Of a stretch of DNA of 64,000 bases, positions 1 through 8,986 are shown in pieces. The translations under genes and the position numbers were made by a program. Each line of letters begins with the position of its first letter. Position 1 is the first letter of the stretch. The notes beneath the pieces are model-generated. The model made no database searches, was not told where the DNA came from, and was given only the letters and a program-made list of their open reading frames with translations. Location: assembly GCA_963779225.1 (NCBI GenBank), contig CAVZWW010000003.1, positions 2,604,001 through 2,668,000 of the forward strand. Reading direction: 5' to 3'. This stretch comes from CAVPCZ01 sp963779225 (GTDB lineage: Bacteria; Bacteroidota; Ignavibacteria; UBA10030; UBA6906).

Positions 1-1
1 T

Positions 2-238
2 CAGATTCTCCGCCTGCTCGCCGAACGCGCGGGCGTGCGCATGTGGAGCTCCATGAACGACATCGTCTACGCGACAGAGGATGCCGTCATGATTGTCGCG
101 ACACAGAACGGGGCACGAACACTCACTCTGCCGAAGCCGATGGCCTCGATGGATGGAGGAAGTCCATCACGGATACACAACCTCCAGATGGATACCGGAG
201 AGGTGGGGATATTTCTGACACCAGGCAACCAGGAATGA
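2..238 (+). CDS. C-terminal fragment of an unidentified protein, possibly a glycoside hydrolase
   Basis: The window opens inside a reading frame that runs without a stop from base 2 to the TGA at 236-238, leaving the last 78 residues. The fragment contains a segment reading LLAERAGVRMWSS followed by DIVYATEDAVMIVAT and a DGGSPSR stretch. This alternating hydrophobic pattern looks like a small beta-sandwich such as closes many secreted glycosidases, but no catalytic motif is in view. The next gene begins only a few bases downstream on the same strand and is a carbohydrate-active beta-helix protein, which makes a related role plausible. The family is not established from this fragment. Confidence 0.55.
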   Translation, partial: QILRLLAERAGVRMWSSMNDIVYATEDAVMIVATQNGARTLTLPKPMASMDGGSPSRIHNLQMDTGEVGIFLTPGNQE

Positions 239-299
239 GGAAGACATGAAAACTTTCCAGAAACAACCGTTGACTTCCACTCTCCTGCGCGAGGTGACA

Positions 300-3200
300 A
301 TGACCCTCTTCATGCGTTGGTTCCTGTGTGTGTGTTGTCTCTGCCTTCCCCTTCAACGCCTCACCGGACAAACGAAAGAGTTCCATGTTGCGCCGTCGGG
401 GTCCGACAGGAACCCCGGCACCCTTGCGAGCCCGTTTCAGACAGTACTTCGTGCCCGTGACGCAGTACGTTCCCTCCGTGCCGGCGCCGGTCAACTGTCG
501 GACTCGGTCATTGTGCGGCTCCATGGTGGCCGGTACCGGATCTCCAGCCCGTTGCTGTTTGGGCCGGAGGACAGCGGGACTCCTCTATCGCCGACGGTGT
601 ACGCGGCCTACAACAACGAACGGCCGCTGATCAGCGGCGGGTTGCAGGTTACCGGTTGGAAGGAGACCACCCTGGACGGTCGTCGGATGTGGAGTGCCCG
701 CATACCGGTTCCGGGGGGCGGAAGTCCGGTTGTCGTGCGGCAGCTCTGGGTGAACGGCGTTCGTCGTTCGCCCGCACGTCTGCCCAACACCGGGTATCTC
801 ACGATCGCGGCTGTCCCCGAGGCCGGACCGAAAACAGAGTGGATGGAAGGGCAGAAGTCATTCGTCGTCCGGAAAGGGGATATCCCCGCGGGCGCGGTGC
901 TGACCGGGGGTCTTGCTGTGGTGATGAACCGGTGGGTCGAATCGCATATGCCTGTCACACACTTTTCAGGCGACAGCGGCCTCCTGAGTTTCGGGCGACG
1001 TTCGGTTTTCCGGCTTGAACCGGGGGACCTGTACTATTTTGTTCATCTCCGGAGCGGCCTGGATGCGCCGGGAGAGTGGTGGTACGATGCCGGGCGTAAC
1101 ACGCTCTTCTACATTCCCTTCCCGGGAGAGGATCGCAAAACGATCGATGCCGTGATTCCTCTCTGCACGCAACTCCTGCGGCTGACCGGAGTACCGGAGC
1201 AGAACCGGTGGGTTGAGCACATGACCTTCCGCGGCATAGAATTCAGCCACACCGACTGGTTTTTCCCCGAAGGCTTTCAGACCGACTACGGCAAGGGTGA
1301 TCTCTGGGGATTCCCGCAGGCCGCGACGGGAGTCCCTGCGGCAATTGCCTGCACCGGTGTGCGCTTCTGCCGATTCGAAGGAAGCAGAGTGACTCACGTG
1401 GGCACGTACGGCATATCACTTGGCGCCTCGTGTCTTGACAATACCATCATCGGGTGTGAGCTGGGAGACCTTGGGGGGGGAGGGGTGCAGATCGGATTGA
1501 AGACGCTGGTGGAGGAGAAAGGGCTCATCACGGCACGAAATACTCTGACGGACAACCACATCCATGACGGGGGACGGATTTTTCACAGCGCGATCGGCGT
1601 GTGGATCGGGCAGAGCCCGGAGAACCGGCTGATCAACAATCATATTCATGATTTCTATTATTCCGCCCTCTCGATCGGCTGGACGTGGGGATACGGTCCG
1701 TCCCTGGCAGGGAGGAATCTGGTGGAGGGGAATCACATCCATCACATCGGCGTCCTCTCCAGCGGTGACGGTCCGATCCTGAGCGATATGGGAGGGATAT
1801 ACACGCTGGGTACACAGCGCGGTACCGTCATCCGCCGCAACGTGTTCCACGACATATCCGCGCGCGTATACGGAGGTTGGGGGATTTACTTTGACGAAGG
1901 GAGTACAGGAATCGTTGCCGAGCAAAACCTCGTCTATCGTACACGTCACGGCGGATTTCATCAGCACTACGGCAGAGAAAACATTTTCCGGAATAACATC
2001 CTTGCCTACGGTGCGGAATATCAGATGCGGCGCACGCGTGCGGAGAATCACACCAGTTTTGCATTTGAGAGGAACATTGTTCTCTGGGACGGGGGCAAGT
2101 TCTTCGATGGCAACCTTCGCGACGGCGACATGGTGCTCGACCGGAATCTGTACTGGCCGGTGAATGGAGAGTTCCGTGCTGATTCACTCACCTTTGCCGG
2201 GTGGCAGGCGCTGGGGTACGACAAGCGCTCACGCATCGCTGACCCGTTGTTCGTGGATGCCGGGCACGACGACTTCCGCCTGCGCGAAGGATCGCCGGCA
2301 CTGGCGCTGGGTTTTGAGCCGTTCGACATTGCGCCGGTACTTGATACGCTTCCTACGAAAGTTTTTGGCCTGAAACAGCCTGCAGGGCCGGTCACCCGGC
2401 GCTTTATCTACAACAATGACGGTTCGAACATTTTGATGGCGTATGATAGCCTGACGCCGCGGAAGGCGTACGAGCGAATCGACCCCCTCGCCGGGACAGG
2501 CCTCACGACCTTCTTTCATAATGTCAATCCGGGACAGAATCCGGGGTACCCGAGCAAGGTCGATACGATGTACCACTGGTCGGACCCGCCTGCGGATGCA
2601 AGTCAGGGCTGGGGAGTTTCGGGACGCCGTATGAGCGACAATCTCGCCAAGCTCACCCGGGAAGGGACGGATCCGGTCGCCCTGGTTCTGGATCGAGCGC
2701 GTCTGCGCGGGCTGGAACCATTCGTCTCCCTGAGAATGAATGAATTGCATGACGTGGACAAACCCGAAAGCCCGCTTCTCAGCTCATTCTGGAAGGGGCA
2801 TCCGGAGTACCGTGTGGGTGGCTACGAAGGGTGGGGCAAAGAGGCGTTGAACTACGCCGTGCCTGCAGTGCGGGAATATTTCTTTTCATGGATCCGGGAA
2901 ATCGTGGAACGCTACGACTACAACGGCCTGGAAATGGACTTCATGCGCTTCCCCTACTATTTCCCCCTGCAACCCGATTCAATGGTTCATTACACGGAAA
3001 TCATGACCGGGTTTGTGGAACGGGTGCGGTGGCTCACCGATAGTCTGGGGAGAGCGAGGGGGCATCGGATACTGCTTGCCGTGCGCGTGCCGTCTTCGCT
3101 GCGGGGGTGTGCCCACCTGGGCGTTGATCCTGCCGGATGGTGCCGGAAGGGGTTGGTGGATCTGCTCACCGTGGCTCCGTTCCTCTCAACGGAGACGGAC

Positions 3201-3845
3201 ATCCCGGTCGGAGAATTCAAAACAGCCTGCGCGTCAGTGCCTGTGTACACAGGGATGGAGTTCACCATAGGGACGCGGCAGATGACCCGGGAGGAGAAGC
3301 GTGCGGCAGCGGCGTTGCTGTATGCGGCGGGGGCGGACGGATTGTACCTGTTCAACTATTTCGTGGCGTGGGACTACGGGTTGCAGGCGGATACAGAGGT
3401 GTTACCTGAACTTGCTGATCCTGCACTTCTGGCCGGAAAGGACAAGTTGTATACGCTTGCTGTTCCCCGCTACCCCGTGCCGGGGGTGAGCTTGCCCGGG
3501 CAGGTACCTTTGCGTCTGGGGGCAGGCGAAGAGGGGCAGGTCGAGCTACGTATCCATGAACCGGTGCGGCCGCAGTCGGCGATCTTGCGGATCGAATTCG
3601 CCGGGATAATCACGCCGCAGAGTGTCCGGGTCCGTCTGAACGGCAAGCCGCTTGTTTCCGCGCGCACCCCTTCCACTCCACAGATTTTTGCCGAAAAGGG
3701 ATTTCATCCCTTGCCGGAAGTTGCGAACACTGTGGAGTTTGATGTGGATCCAAAGGACCTGCAGGAGTCCAACGGGCTCTCCATCCGAGTCACCGATCCC
3801 GCGCAGGTCGACTGGGTCTATCTGGCAGTGAAGCACGGCAAGTAA
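300..3845 (+). CDS. Secreted right-handed beta-helix protein fused to a GHL10-like TIM-barrel domain
   Basis: Predicted 1181-residue exported carbohydrate-active protein. The ATG at 300 follows GAGGTG and gives a compact signal peptide (MTLFMRWFLCVCCLCLP). An in-frame ATG at 246 with GAGGAAG would add 18 residues and is the alternative. Residues about 30-130 carry the opening VAPSGSDRNPGT and the ARDAVR helix typical of secreted beta-helix enzymes (GH141-like families; inference). Asn- and His-rich coils such as NHIHD and NNHIHD continue to about residue 680. From about residue 690 a second domain begins (FIYNNDGSNILM) and includes GLEMDFMRFPYY, resembling the acidic strand end of hypothetical glycosidase family GHL10. 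A short beta-sandwich follows. It is paralogous to the protein at 30846-33080 in its beta-helix half, sharing TIAAVP and a PGEW motif. Substrate unknown. Confidence 0.8.
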   Translation: MTLFMRWFLCVCCLCLPLQRLTGQTKEFHVAPSGSDRNPGTLASPFQTVLRARDAVRSLRAGAGQLSDSVIVRLHGGRYRISSPLLFGPEDSGTPLSPTVYAAYNNERPLISGGLQVTGWKETTLDGRRMWSARIPVPGGGSPVVVRQLWVNGVRRSPARLPNTGYLTIAAVPEAGPKTEWMEGQKSFVVRKGDIPAGAVLTGGLAVVMNRWVESHMPVTHFSGDSGLLSFGRRSVFRLEPGDLYYFVHLRSGLDAPGEWWYDAGRNTLFYIPFPGEDRKTIDAVIPLCTQLLRLTGVPEQNRWVEHMTFRGIEFSHTDWFFPEGFQTDYGKGDLWGFPQAATGVPAAIACTGVRFCRFEGSRVTHVGTYGISLGASCLDNTIIGCELGDLGGGGVQIGLKTLVEEKGLITARNTLTDNHIHDGGRIFHSAIGVWIGQSPENRLINNHIHDFYYSALSIGWTWGYGPSLAGRNLVEGNHIHHIGVLSSGDGPILSDMGGIYTLGTQRGTVIRRNVFHDISARVYGGWGIYFDEGSTGIVAEQNLVYRTRHGGFHQHYGRENIFRNNILAYGAEYQMRRTRAENHTSFAFERNIVLWDGGKFFDGNLRDGDMVLDRNLYWPVNGEFRADSLTFAGWQALGYDKRSRIADPLFVDAGHDDFRLREGSPALALGFEPFDIAPVLDTLPTKVFGLKQPAGPVTRRFIYNNDGSNILMAYDSLTPRKAYERIDPLAGTGLTTFFHNVNPGQNPGYPSKVDTMYHWSDPPADASQGWGVSGRRMSDNLAKLTREGTDPVALVLDRARLRGLEPFVSLRMNELHDVDKPESPLLSSFWKGHPEYRVGGYEGWGKEALNYAVPAVREYFFSWIREIVERYDYNGLEMDFMRFPYYFPLQPDSMVHYTEIMTGFVERVRWLTDSLGRARGHRILLAVRVPSSLRGCAHLGVDPAGWCRKGLVDLLTVAPFLSTETDIPVGEFKTACASVPVYTGMEFTIGTRQMTREEKRAAAALLYAAGADGLYLFNYFVAWDYGLQADTEVLPELADPALLAGKDKLYTLAVPRYPVPGVSLPGQVPLRLGAGEEGQVELRIHEPVRPQSAILRIEFAGIITPQSVRVRLNGKPLVSARTPSTPQIFAEKGFHPLPEVANTVEFDVDPKDLQESNGLSIRVTDPAQVDWVYLAVKHGK

Positions 3846-3900
3846 TCCGGTGGGGGGGGCAACCACAAAGGGAGGATGTCCGGGCGCGACAGTGTCGGAA

Positions 3901-4614
3901 TTAGAGCCCCAGAAAGAGGATGCCCAGGCCGGACAAAGCGATGATCCCGCCTGCCATGGCATGCATATACCGTTCAAGCCGCGGAAAGGGAAGCAGTTCA
4001 ATCCCCGCCAGCCCCAGAAAAACCATGGCGAGCATGGTGCCGATTGTTGCCAGCGCAAAAACAGATGCGACGAGGGCAACGCCGGCTGTGGAGTGAACTG
4101 CAGCCGGATACATTAAGAGAGGAATCAGGGGCTCGCAGGGCCCGAAGACAAAGATACTGAAGATGATCCAGGGGGTGAGGCTGGGGGATGTGTCTGGTAT
4201 GTGCGGATGCGCGTGCTGGACGTTGTGACTGTGCGTATGTGCGTGTATCTCTCCGTCGGCATGCGCATGGCTGTGCGTGTGCTGCTTTGACCGGAGAGCG
4301 CGACGGATTCCCCACACCATGTAGGCCAGTCCGAATCCGGTGAGCAGCCAGGCTGCCAGCGTTCCCCGGATTTCTTCAACCCATTCGAGATGTGCCAGGG
4401 CGCTTCCGAAGGCGATTCCCAGGGCACCGATCAGCACCGAGCTTCCGACATGGCCGAGTCCGGACAGCACCGTGACCACAACGGTTTTTGTCCTGGTCCA
4501 CTTTCCCGCACGTGCCATCGCGACAAACGGCACATAGTGGTCGGGGCCGACAAGCGTGTGGAGAAAACCGAGGGATGCTGCGGTGCCCGTAAGGGCGAGA
4601 AGCTCGTAGGACAT
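3901..4614 (-). CDS. NicO/UreH-type membrane transporter with His-rich loop (putative metal exporter)
   Basis: A 237-residue multi-pass inner-membrane protein. The first helix contains H19 followed by GPDH at 23-26, a signature of the NicO/UreH/TauE-like transporter group in which His and Asp contact the ion. The middle cytoplasmic loop is extremely histidine-rich (HTHSHAHADGE and HAHTHSHN), as in RcnA-type nickel/cobalt exporters. A second conserved-looking segment, FGPCEPLIPLL, starts the later helices. The ATG at 4614 was preferred; a GTG at 4623 adds three residues, and neither has a clear ribosome binding site. The gene converges with the beta-helix gene, with 55 bases between stops. Metal export is inferred from the His-rich loop; sulfite or another substrate is not excluded. 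Confidence 0.72.
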   Translation of the reverse strand: MSYELLALTGTAASLGFLHTLVGPDHYVPFVAMARAGKWTRTKTVVVTVLSGLGHVGSSVLIGALGIAFGSALAHLEWVEEIRGTLAAWLLTGFGLAYMVWGIRRALRSKQHTHSHAHADGEIHAHTHSHNVQHAHPHIPDTSPSLTPWIIFSIFVFGPCEPLIPLLMYPAAVHSTAGVALVASVFALATIGTMLAMVFLGLAGIELLPFPRLERYMHAMAGGIIALSGLGILFLGL

Positions 4615-4682
4615 GGCGCTCACGTAGTGTGGAGACGCATCATGATAGCGAAAGCCGGCGGAAAAGGCAAGCGGGGGTAGGT

Positions 4683-5243
4683 ATGGAGTGGGGGTTATTC
4701 AAGCTCACGATCTTTCTCGTCGCCACCGCGGTCCTGTTTGGCATTTCACGGAAAGCCATTCGCAAAACCACTTCCCACGGGTTCTTTCGATTCTTTGCCT
4801 GGGAGGCGATACTTGCGTTGATCCTCGTCAACATTGATGCCTGGTTTTCTCATCCTTTCGCGCCGATCCAAATCGTTTCATGGGTCCTCCTGACTGTGTC
4901 GCTGATTCTTCTGGCGCAGGGCGTGTATCTCCTCCGCTTCGTGGGCAAGCCGGACACCATGCGTGAAGATGACACTCTGCTGGCCCTGGAAAAAACTTCC
5001 GTCCTGGTAACGACCGGACTGTACCGCTACATCCGTCATCCTCTGTATGGATCGCTTCTGTTTCTCGCCTGGGGCGCTTTCCTGAAGCAAACGGTCTGGT
5101 ACTCCGCCTGCCTTGTGGTGGTGGTGACCGCGTGTCTTATCGCAACGGCAAAGGCGGATGAACGCGAATGCCTTCAGCACTTTGGTGCATCATACAAAGA
5201 GTATATGTCGCGGACGAAGATGTTCATCCCGTATCTGTATTAG
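4683..5243 (+). CDS. Isoprenylcysteine carboxyl methyltransferase (ICMT) family membrane protein
   Basis: A 186-residue integral membrane protein with four to five hydrophobic segments. The C-terminal half holds the signature of the ICMT/PEMT group: TGLYRYIRHPLYGS, in which the RHP motif binds S-adenosylmethionine, followed by the terminal DERECLQHFGASYKEYMSR element. In bacteria such proteins methylate varied small or lipid substrates, and the substrate cannot be read from sequence. Start ATG 4683 is preceded by GGGGGTAGGT. An earlier in-frame ATG at 4629 would add 18 polar residues with no obvious role. Immediately downstream is the remnant of a soluble methyltransferase. Confidence 0.8.
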   Translation: MEWGLFKLTIFLVATAVLFGISRKAIRKTTSHGFFRFFAWEAILALILVNIDAWFSHPFAPIQIVSWVLLTVSLILLAQGVYLLRFVGKPDTMREDDTLLALEKTSVLVTTGLYRYIRHPLYGSLLFLAWGAFLKQTVWYSACLVVVVTACLIATAKADERECLQHFGASYKEYMSRTKMFIPYLY

Positions 5244-5251
5244 ACGTAGAT

Positions 5252-5527
5252 GCTTCCGGATTTCATTGTGATGGGCTCTTTGATGCTGTCCTGGCAGTCT
5301 GAATGGTGCACGAGGTTCCGGCCCAGGAAGCTTTTCTCACCGGACTGTGGGGCGTCTTGAAGACTGCCGGCAGGCTGTTGATCGTGGAGGCAAGGATGCA
5401 CGTGAGAGTTTCTGCTTTCCAGCGGACGGTGGAACGTGCGGAAAAGATCGGGTTCGAACGGATCTCGGAGCCCCGGGTATTCTTCAGCCGGGCAGTGGTG
5501 CTGACGAAGAGACGTCCGTCGGCCTGA
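5252..5527 (+). pseudogene. Decayed C-terminal remnant of a class I SAM-dependent methyltransferase
   Basis: The 405 bases between the ICMT-like gene and the DUF1697 gene hold no intact gene. In one plus-strand frame they read like the last third of a class I methyltransferase: FDAVLAV, then an in-frame TGA at 5300-5302, then MVHEVPAQEAFL, GVLKTAGRLLIVEARMHV and a closing RISEPRVFFSRAVVLTKR. In intact relatives this corresponds to the strand-4 motif (an aromatic or Trp before MVHEVP), the L+PGG+LLIVEP turn and the terminal FFSRA strand. The N-terminal SAM-binding half is absent because the ICMT gene occupies that place. Truncation plus an internal stop argues for a pseudogene rather than a short functional protein starting at ATG 5303. 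Confidence 0.55.
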
Positions 5528-5648
5528 GTGCGCCCCCATCTCTTGCAGGTTTTCCCCATATACCATAAGTTAGAGGGTGTTCGTGCGCATTTCCACCCGC
5601 CGATTGGATGTATTGATTCTTATCTTTCACGAACTTCGATTGGGCACG

Positions 5649-6203
5649 ATGCCGAAACAGTTTGCCTTTCTTCGAGCCGTCAATGTTGGTGGCCATAACG
5701 TCACGATGGAGCGGCTGCGCGGCCTGTTTGAAGGTCTTGGCCTCAAAGGGGTTGAGAGCTTCCTGGCAAGCGGGAATGTCGTCTTCGACGGCAACCCCGG
5801 GAAGACGAGGACTCTGGAGCAACGGATTGAACGGCATCTGCTCACGTCGCTGGGTTACGAGGTCAGAACCTTCATCCGTCGCGACCACGAGGTTGGCGCC
5901 ATTGCCCGATACACACCGTTCGAGGAATCACTGATACGATCAGCCGGAGCGTTCTGTGTTGGATTCCTGTCCGATCCGCTACAGCCCGGGGCAAGGAAGT
6001 CCTTGATGGCACTCGCGAGTCAGATTGACATCTTCCATCTGCATGAGCGGGAAGTGTTTTGGTTGTGTAAGAAAAGGCAAAGTGAATCGAAATTCTCAAA
6101 TGCCGTTTTCGAAAAAGCCACCGGGTCGCATGTCACGTTCCGCGGGATGAATACCATCGGTAGACTCGCTGCAAAGTATGGATGCCCCCCGGGGGCTGTC
6201 TGA
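5649..6203 (+). CDS. DUF1697 family protein
   Basis: A 184-residue cytoplasmic protein that matches the DUF1697 family in length and in its opening block FAFLRAVNVGGHNVTME, followed by LRGLFEGLGL and the SFLASGNVVFDG strand. The C-terminal part has the usual SKFSNAVFEK helix and ends with the NTIGRLAAKYG stretch. The family has no agreed biochemical role. The ATG at 5649 starts exactly where family members start; a GTG at 5577 in the same frame would add 24 atypical residues. No good ribosome binding site precedes the ATG. The gene is followed 65 bases later by a DinB-like gene. Confidence 0.82.
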   Translation: MPKQFAFLRAVNVGGHNVTMERLRGLFEGLGLKGVESFLASGNVVFDGNPGKTRTLEQRIERHLLTSLGYEVRTFIRRDHEVGAIARYTPFEESLIRSAGAFCVGFLSDPLQPGARKSLMALASQIDIFHLHEREVFWLCKKRQSESKFSNAVFEKATGSHVTFRGMNTIGRLAAKYGCPPGAV

Positions 6204-6268
6204 TCTCAGGAGGGAAACAGACTCTTTAGAGAACCCTTTTTGACAATTCGCGCACAGGAGAATCTCTG

Positions 6269-6799
6269 ATGAAAAGCAGACCGTCTGACGTCGAATATGC
6301 GACATACTTCGCGCGTTACGTCTCGCTTGTTCCTGAGACAGACGTTTTAGCCGTGCTCGGGCAGCAGCCGGCTGAACTCACGGAAATTGCAGCGCAGGTT
6401 CCGGCTGACCGCGAAAGATTTCGCTACGACACGGGAAAATGGAGTATCCGCGAAGTGTTCGGCCATATGACCGATGCGGAGCGGGTGTTCGGATACCGCG
6501 GGTTTTGTATCAGCCGGGGTGAGCAGGCACCTCTCCCGGCGTTCGATGAAAACGCCTATGTTGCCCGTTCGCGCTATGACGACCAGCCCCTGCCGGATCT
6601 TCTGGAGGAGTTGATCACCGTCCGGAAGGCAAACATGGCATTCCTCCGTCTGCTGCAGGAGCGGGAATGGGAACTGATGGGTACCGCGAGCCAGAAACCG
6701 GTGTCTGTCCTGGCTCTGGCGTTTATCATGGCCGGACATGTCCGGCATCATCTGGCCGGTTTGCAGAAGAACTACAACGCGCCTCGCATACACTCGTGA
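6269..6799 (+). CDS. DinB family protein
   Basis: A 176-residue four-helix-bundle protein of the DinB/YfiT-like type. The three expected metal-binding histidines are visible: one in FGHMTDAERVF (about residue 70) and two in GHVRHHLAGL (about 155-160). The middle contains FDENAYVARSRY and a long helix of the LLEELITVR type. Members are often thiol-dependent S-transferases or metal-dependent hydrolases, but the specific reaction is unknown. ATG 6269 follows AGGAGA with a seven-base spacer, which supports the start. It lies 55 bases before the EcsC-like gene on the same strand. Confidence 0.82.
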   Translation: MKSRPSDVEYATYFARYVSLVPETDVLAVLGQQPAELTEIAAQVPADRERFRYDTGKWSIREVFGHMTDAERVFGYRGFCISRGEQAPLPAFDENAYVARSRYDDQPLPDLLEELITVRKANMAFLRLLQEREWELMGTASQKPVSVLALAFIMAGHVRHHLAGLQKNYNAPRIHS

Positions 6800-6854
6800 A
6801 CGTTCACCCGGCTCCCTTTTGCTGTCGGGTGCAACATGCTACTCAGGTGCCCCT

Positions 6855-7640
6855 ATGACCCACGAAGACCTCATCCGGCTACGGAAAGCAAAGCGTGCTC
6901 TGGAAAACCCGGGGCTCGCGGCGAGAATAACCAACGTCATTGGCCGGCCGATCGAACAGGGGATGGAACTGTTGCCGGAGACCTGGTCCGAACAGGTCAC
7001 ATCCATTACAAAGAGAGCCCTGGAGACCGCGCTGAAAGCCGCCCTGGTGACGCTCGACAAGGAGCCCCGGACACGTTCAAGCGACCTGTGGCATAAGATT
7101 GCGGTAACGGCGACCGGTGCCGGCGGGGGTGCGTTCGGGCTTGCAGCTCTGGCCGTTGAGCTGCCCGTCTCGACAACAATCATCCTTCGATCCATCGCAG
7201 ATATAGCCCGGAGCGAGACCGAGGACCTGAGCCTCCCGCTCACAAAACTTGCCTGCCTGGAGGTCTTCGCCCTTGGAGGGCGGACGTCGAAAGACGATGC
7301 GGCGGAGTCCGGCTACTTCATCGTACGGGCCGCCCTCGCGAAGGCTGTTTCCGAAGCCGCGCAGTTCATCGCGGAGAGGGGAGTCGTGCAGGAAGGTGCG
7401 CCCGTGATGGCCCGGCTGATCGCCCTGATCGCCAACCGCTTTGGCATTGTGGTTTCAGAAAAGGTTGCGGCAGAGGCGATCCCCGTCGTGGGGGCGCTCG
7501 GCGGAGCTCTCATCAACCTGGCATTCATCGACTATTTTCAAAAGATGGCAAGAGGCCATTTTGTTGTTCGTCGACTTGAACGGGTGTATGGTACCGAGGT
7601 TGTGCGGAATGCATATGAGAGCTTGCCGGGAAAGCCATGA
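6855..7640 (+). CDS. EcsC family protein
   Basis: A 261-residue protein similar to the EcsC family. Features are the N-terminal LENPGLAARITNVIGRPIEQ segment, a central glycine-rich hydrophobic hairpin (GAGGGAFGLAALAVELP) before TTIILRSIADIARSE, and a C-terminal hydrophobic GALGGALINLAFIDYFQ segment. In Bacillus, EcsC is encoded beside an ABC exporter; here no ABC genes are nearby, so that functional link is absent. The ATG at 6855 has AGGTG five bases upstream. An in-frame ATG at 6738 overlaps the DinB gene and encodes unrelated residues, so it was not used. A membrane-associated role is likely; function unknown. Confidence 0.78.
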   Translation: MTHEDLIRLRKAKRALENPGLAARITNVIGRPIEQGMELLPETWSEQVTSITKRALETALKAALVTLDKEPRTRSSDLWHKIAVTATGAGGGAFGLAALAVELPVSTTIILRSIADIARSETEDLSLPLTKLACLEVFALGGRTSKDDAAESGYFIVRAALAKAVSEAAQFIAERGVVQEGAPVMARLIALIANRFGIVVSEKVAAEAIPVVGALGGALINLAFIDYFQKMARGHFVVRRLERVYGTEVVRNAYESLPGKP

Positions 7641-7715
7641 CCGCCGGGACAACTCCATGCTCTGCTCCGTAAGGCATAACGATGTGGCTGTCCGGGATTT
7701 CTTGGAGTGACAAAT

Positions 7716-8885
7716 ATGGAAACAGAAACGTGGATAGATGTCGGTGCCGCCGACGAGCTTTCCCGCAGGCCCCTCCAGCAGCTGTTGCTCGGGCGCACCA
7801 GGATCGCGCTGACCTTCAAGGATGGTCGGTTTGGTGTGATATCCTCGGTCTGCAATCATGTCGGAGGACCTCTCGGGGAGGGGAAGCTCGAGGGAGACTA
7901 TGTGGTGTGCCCCTGGCACTACTGGAAATTCCACTGGCAAACGGGTCAGGGAGAACCCGGATACGAAGAGGACCGCGTGCCGGCGTACGACGTGCACATC
8001 GAAAACGGACGCGTCCTCGTGCGGAGTTCCCCGACTTCCAAGCGCGGCCGCATACCTCATGAACCCCACCCTCTCGCCCGTGTTCCGCGCAGGGAAGCGG
8101 GACCGATCCGCGTCCTGGGAATTTCGACAACATCGATGACTTCGGGACATCCGCGGTATAGCACCTCCGAAGCTCTGCTGGAATACGCCATGGAAGCGGT
8201 AGCCGGACATCCCGCGTGTGAAACACACGTCTTGCGCATCAGGGACTTGAATGTCCGGCCGTGTGAGGGATATTATTCGAAGTCGGCGCGGGCCTGCACC
8301 TGGCCCTGTTCGATCACGACGATGGACGCCGCCGACGAAATGGAGAAGGTGTACGAGGGAGTCGTTCACTGGGCTGACGTGATCCTGGTCGCCACGCCCA
8401 TCCGCTGGGGAGGCGCGAGCAGTCTCTATTACAAAATGATCGAACGCATGAACTGCATCCAGAACCAGGAGATCATCGCAAGCAAACACCTGCTTCGAAA
8501 CAAGGTGGCGGGTTTCATCATCACGGGAGGACAGGACAACGTCCAGGCTGTTGCCGGACAGATGCTGGGCTTCTTTGCCGAAATCGGGTGTCAGTTCCCG
8601 CAGTTTCCGTACATCGCGCACTCGCGCGGCTGGAGCGCGGAAGATATGGAAAACAACGAAAAATTCGTTCAGCAATCAGCCTCCCTGCACGAAGGTGCCG
8701 CAGCGCTTGCGCGGCGGTGCATCCAGATGGCAAAGGTCATGATTGAAGGGACATTGGGAGAAGGTGCGCTCGAGCGCGGTGGCCGCAAGGGACATCAACT
8801 GGACGCACGGGCACGAGAGCCGGAGTCGACCGCACGGGACAAAGGGGAGAAACAGGGGCGGGGCGCGGCCCCATCAACAACCTGA
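7716..8885 (+). CDS. Rieske [2Fe-2S] domain fused to an NADPH-dependent FMN reductase-like flavodoxin-fold domain
   Basis: A 389-residue two-domain redox protein. Residues about 1-105 form a Rieske ferredoxin-type domain with both ligand pairs visible: C46-x-H48 in CNHVGGPLGEG and C65-x2-H68 in CPWHYWKFH. After a basic linker (about 105-128), residues about 130-350 form a flavodoxin-like fold of the NADPH-dependent FMN reductase type, starting IRVLGISTTSMTSG and including VILVATPIRWGGASS and GFIITGGQDNVQAVAGQ. The last 35 residues are a charged tail. ATG 7716 follows GGAG with an eight-base spacer; a GTG at 7707 is possible. The architecture suggests electron transfer between an iron-sulfur cluster and a flavin within one chain. 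The partner substrate is unknown. Confidence 0.82.
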   Translation: METETWIDVGAADELSRRPLQQLLLGRTRIALTFKDGRFGVISSVCNHVGGPLGEGKLEGDYVVCPWHYWKFHWQTGQGEPGYEEDRVPAYDVHIENGRVLVRSSPTSKRGRIPHEPHPLARVPRREAGPIRVLGISTTSMTSGHPRYSTSEALLEYAMEAVAGHPACETHVLRIRDLNVRPCEGYYSKSARACTWPCSITTMDAADEMEKVYEGVVHWADVILVATPIRWGGASSLYYKMIERMNCIQNQEIIASKHLLRNKVAGFIITGGQDNVQAVAGQMLGFFAEIGCQFPQFPYIAHSRGWSAEDMENNEKFVQQSASLHEGAAALARRCIQMAKVMIEGTLGEGALERGGRKGHQLDARAREPESTARDKGEKQGRGAAPSTT

Positions 8886-8986
8886 TGGTGAACAGGGCGG
8901 AGCCTGCTCCCGGCGTCGTAGTGCACGGCGGGACGGCGGTCGGGGTGGCCGGGATTCCGGAACGGGCAATGTGATACGGAGCGTGG

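Noticed and set aside
7455..8675. A 406-codon minus-strand frame opposite the Rieske-flavoprotein gene
   Set aside because: No motif or start site was found, and the plus strand carries intact cofactor ligands.
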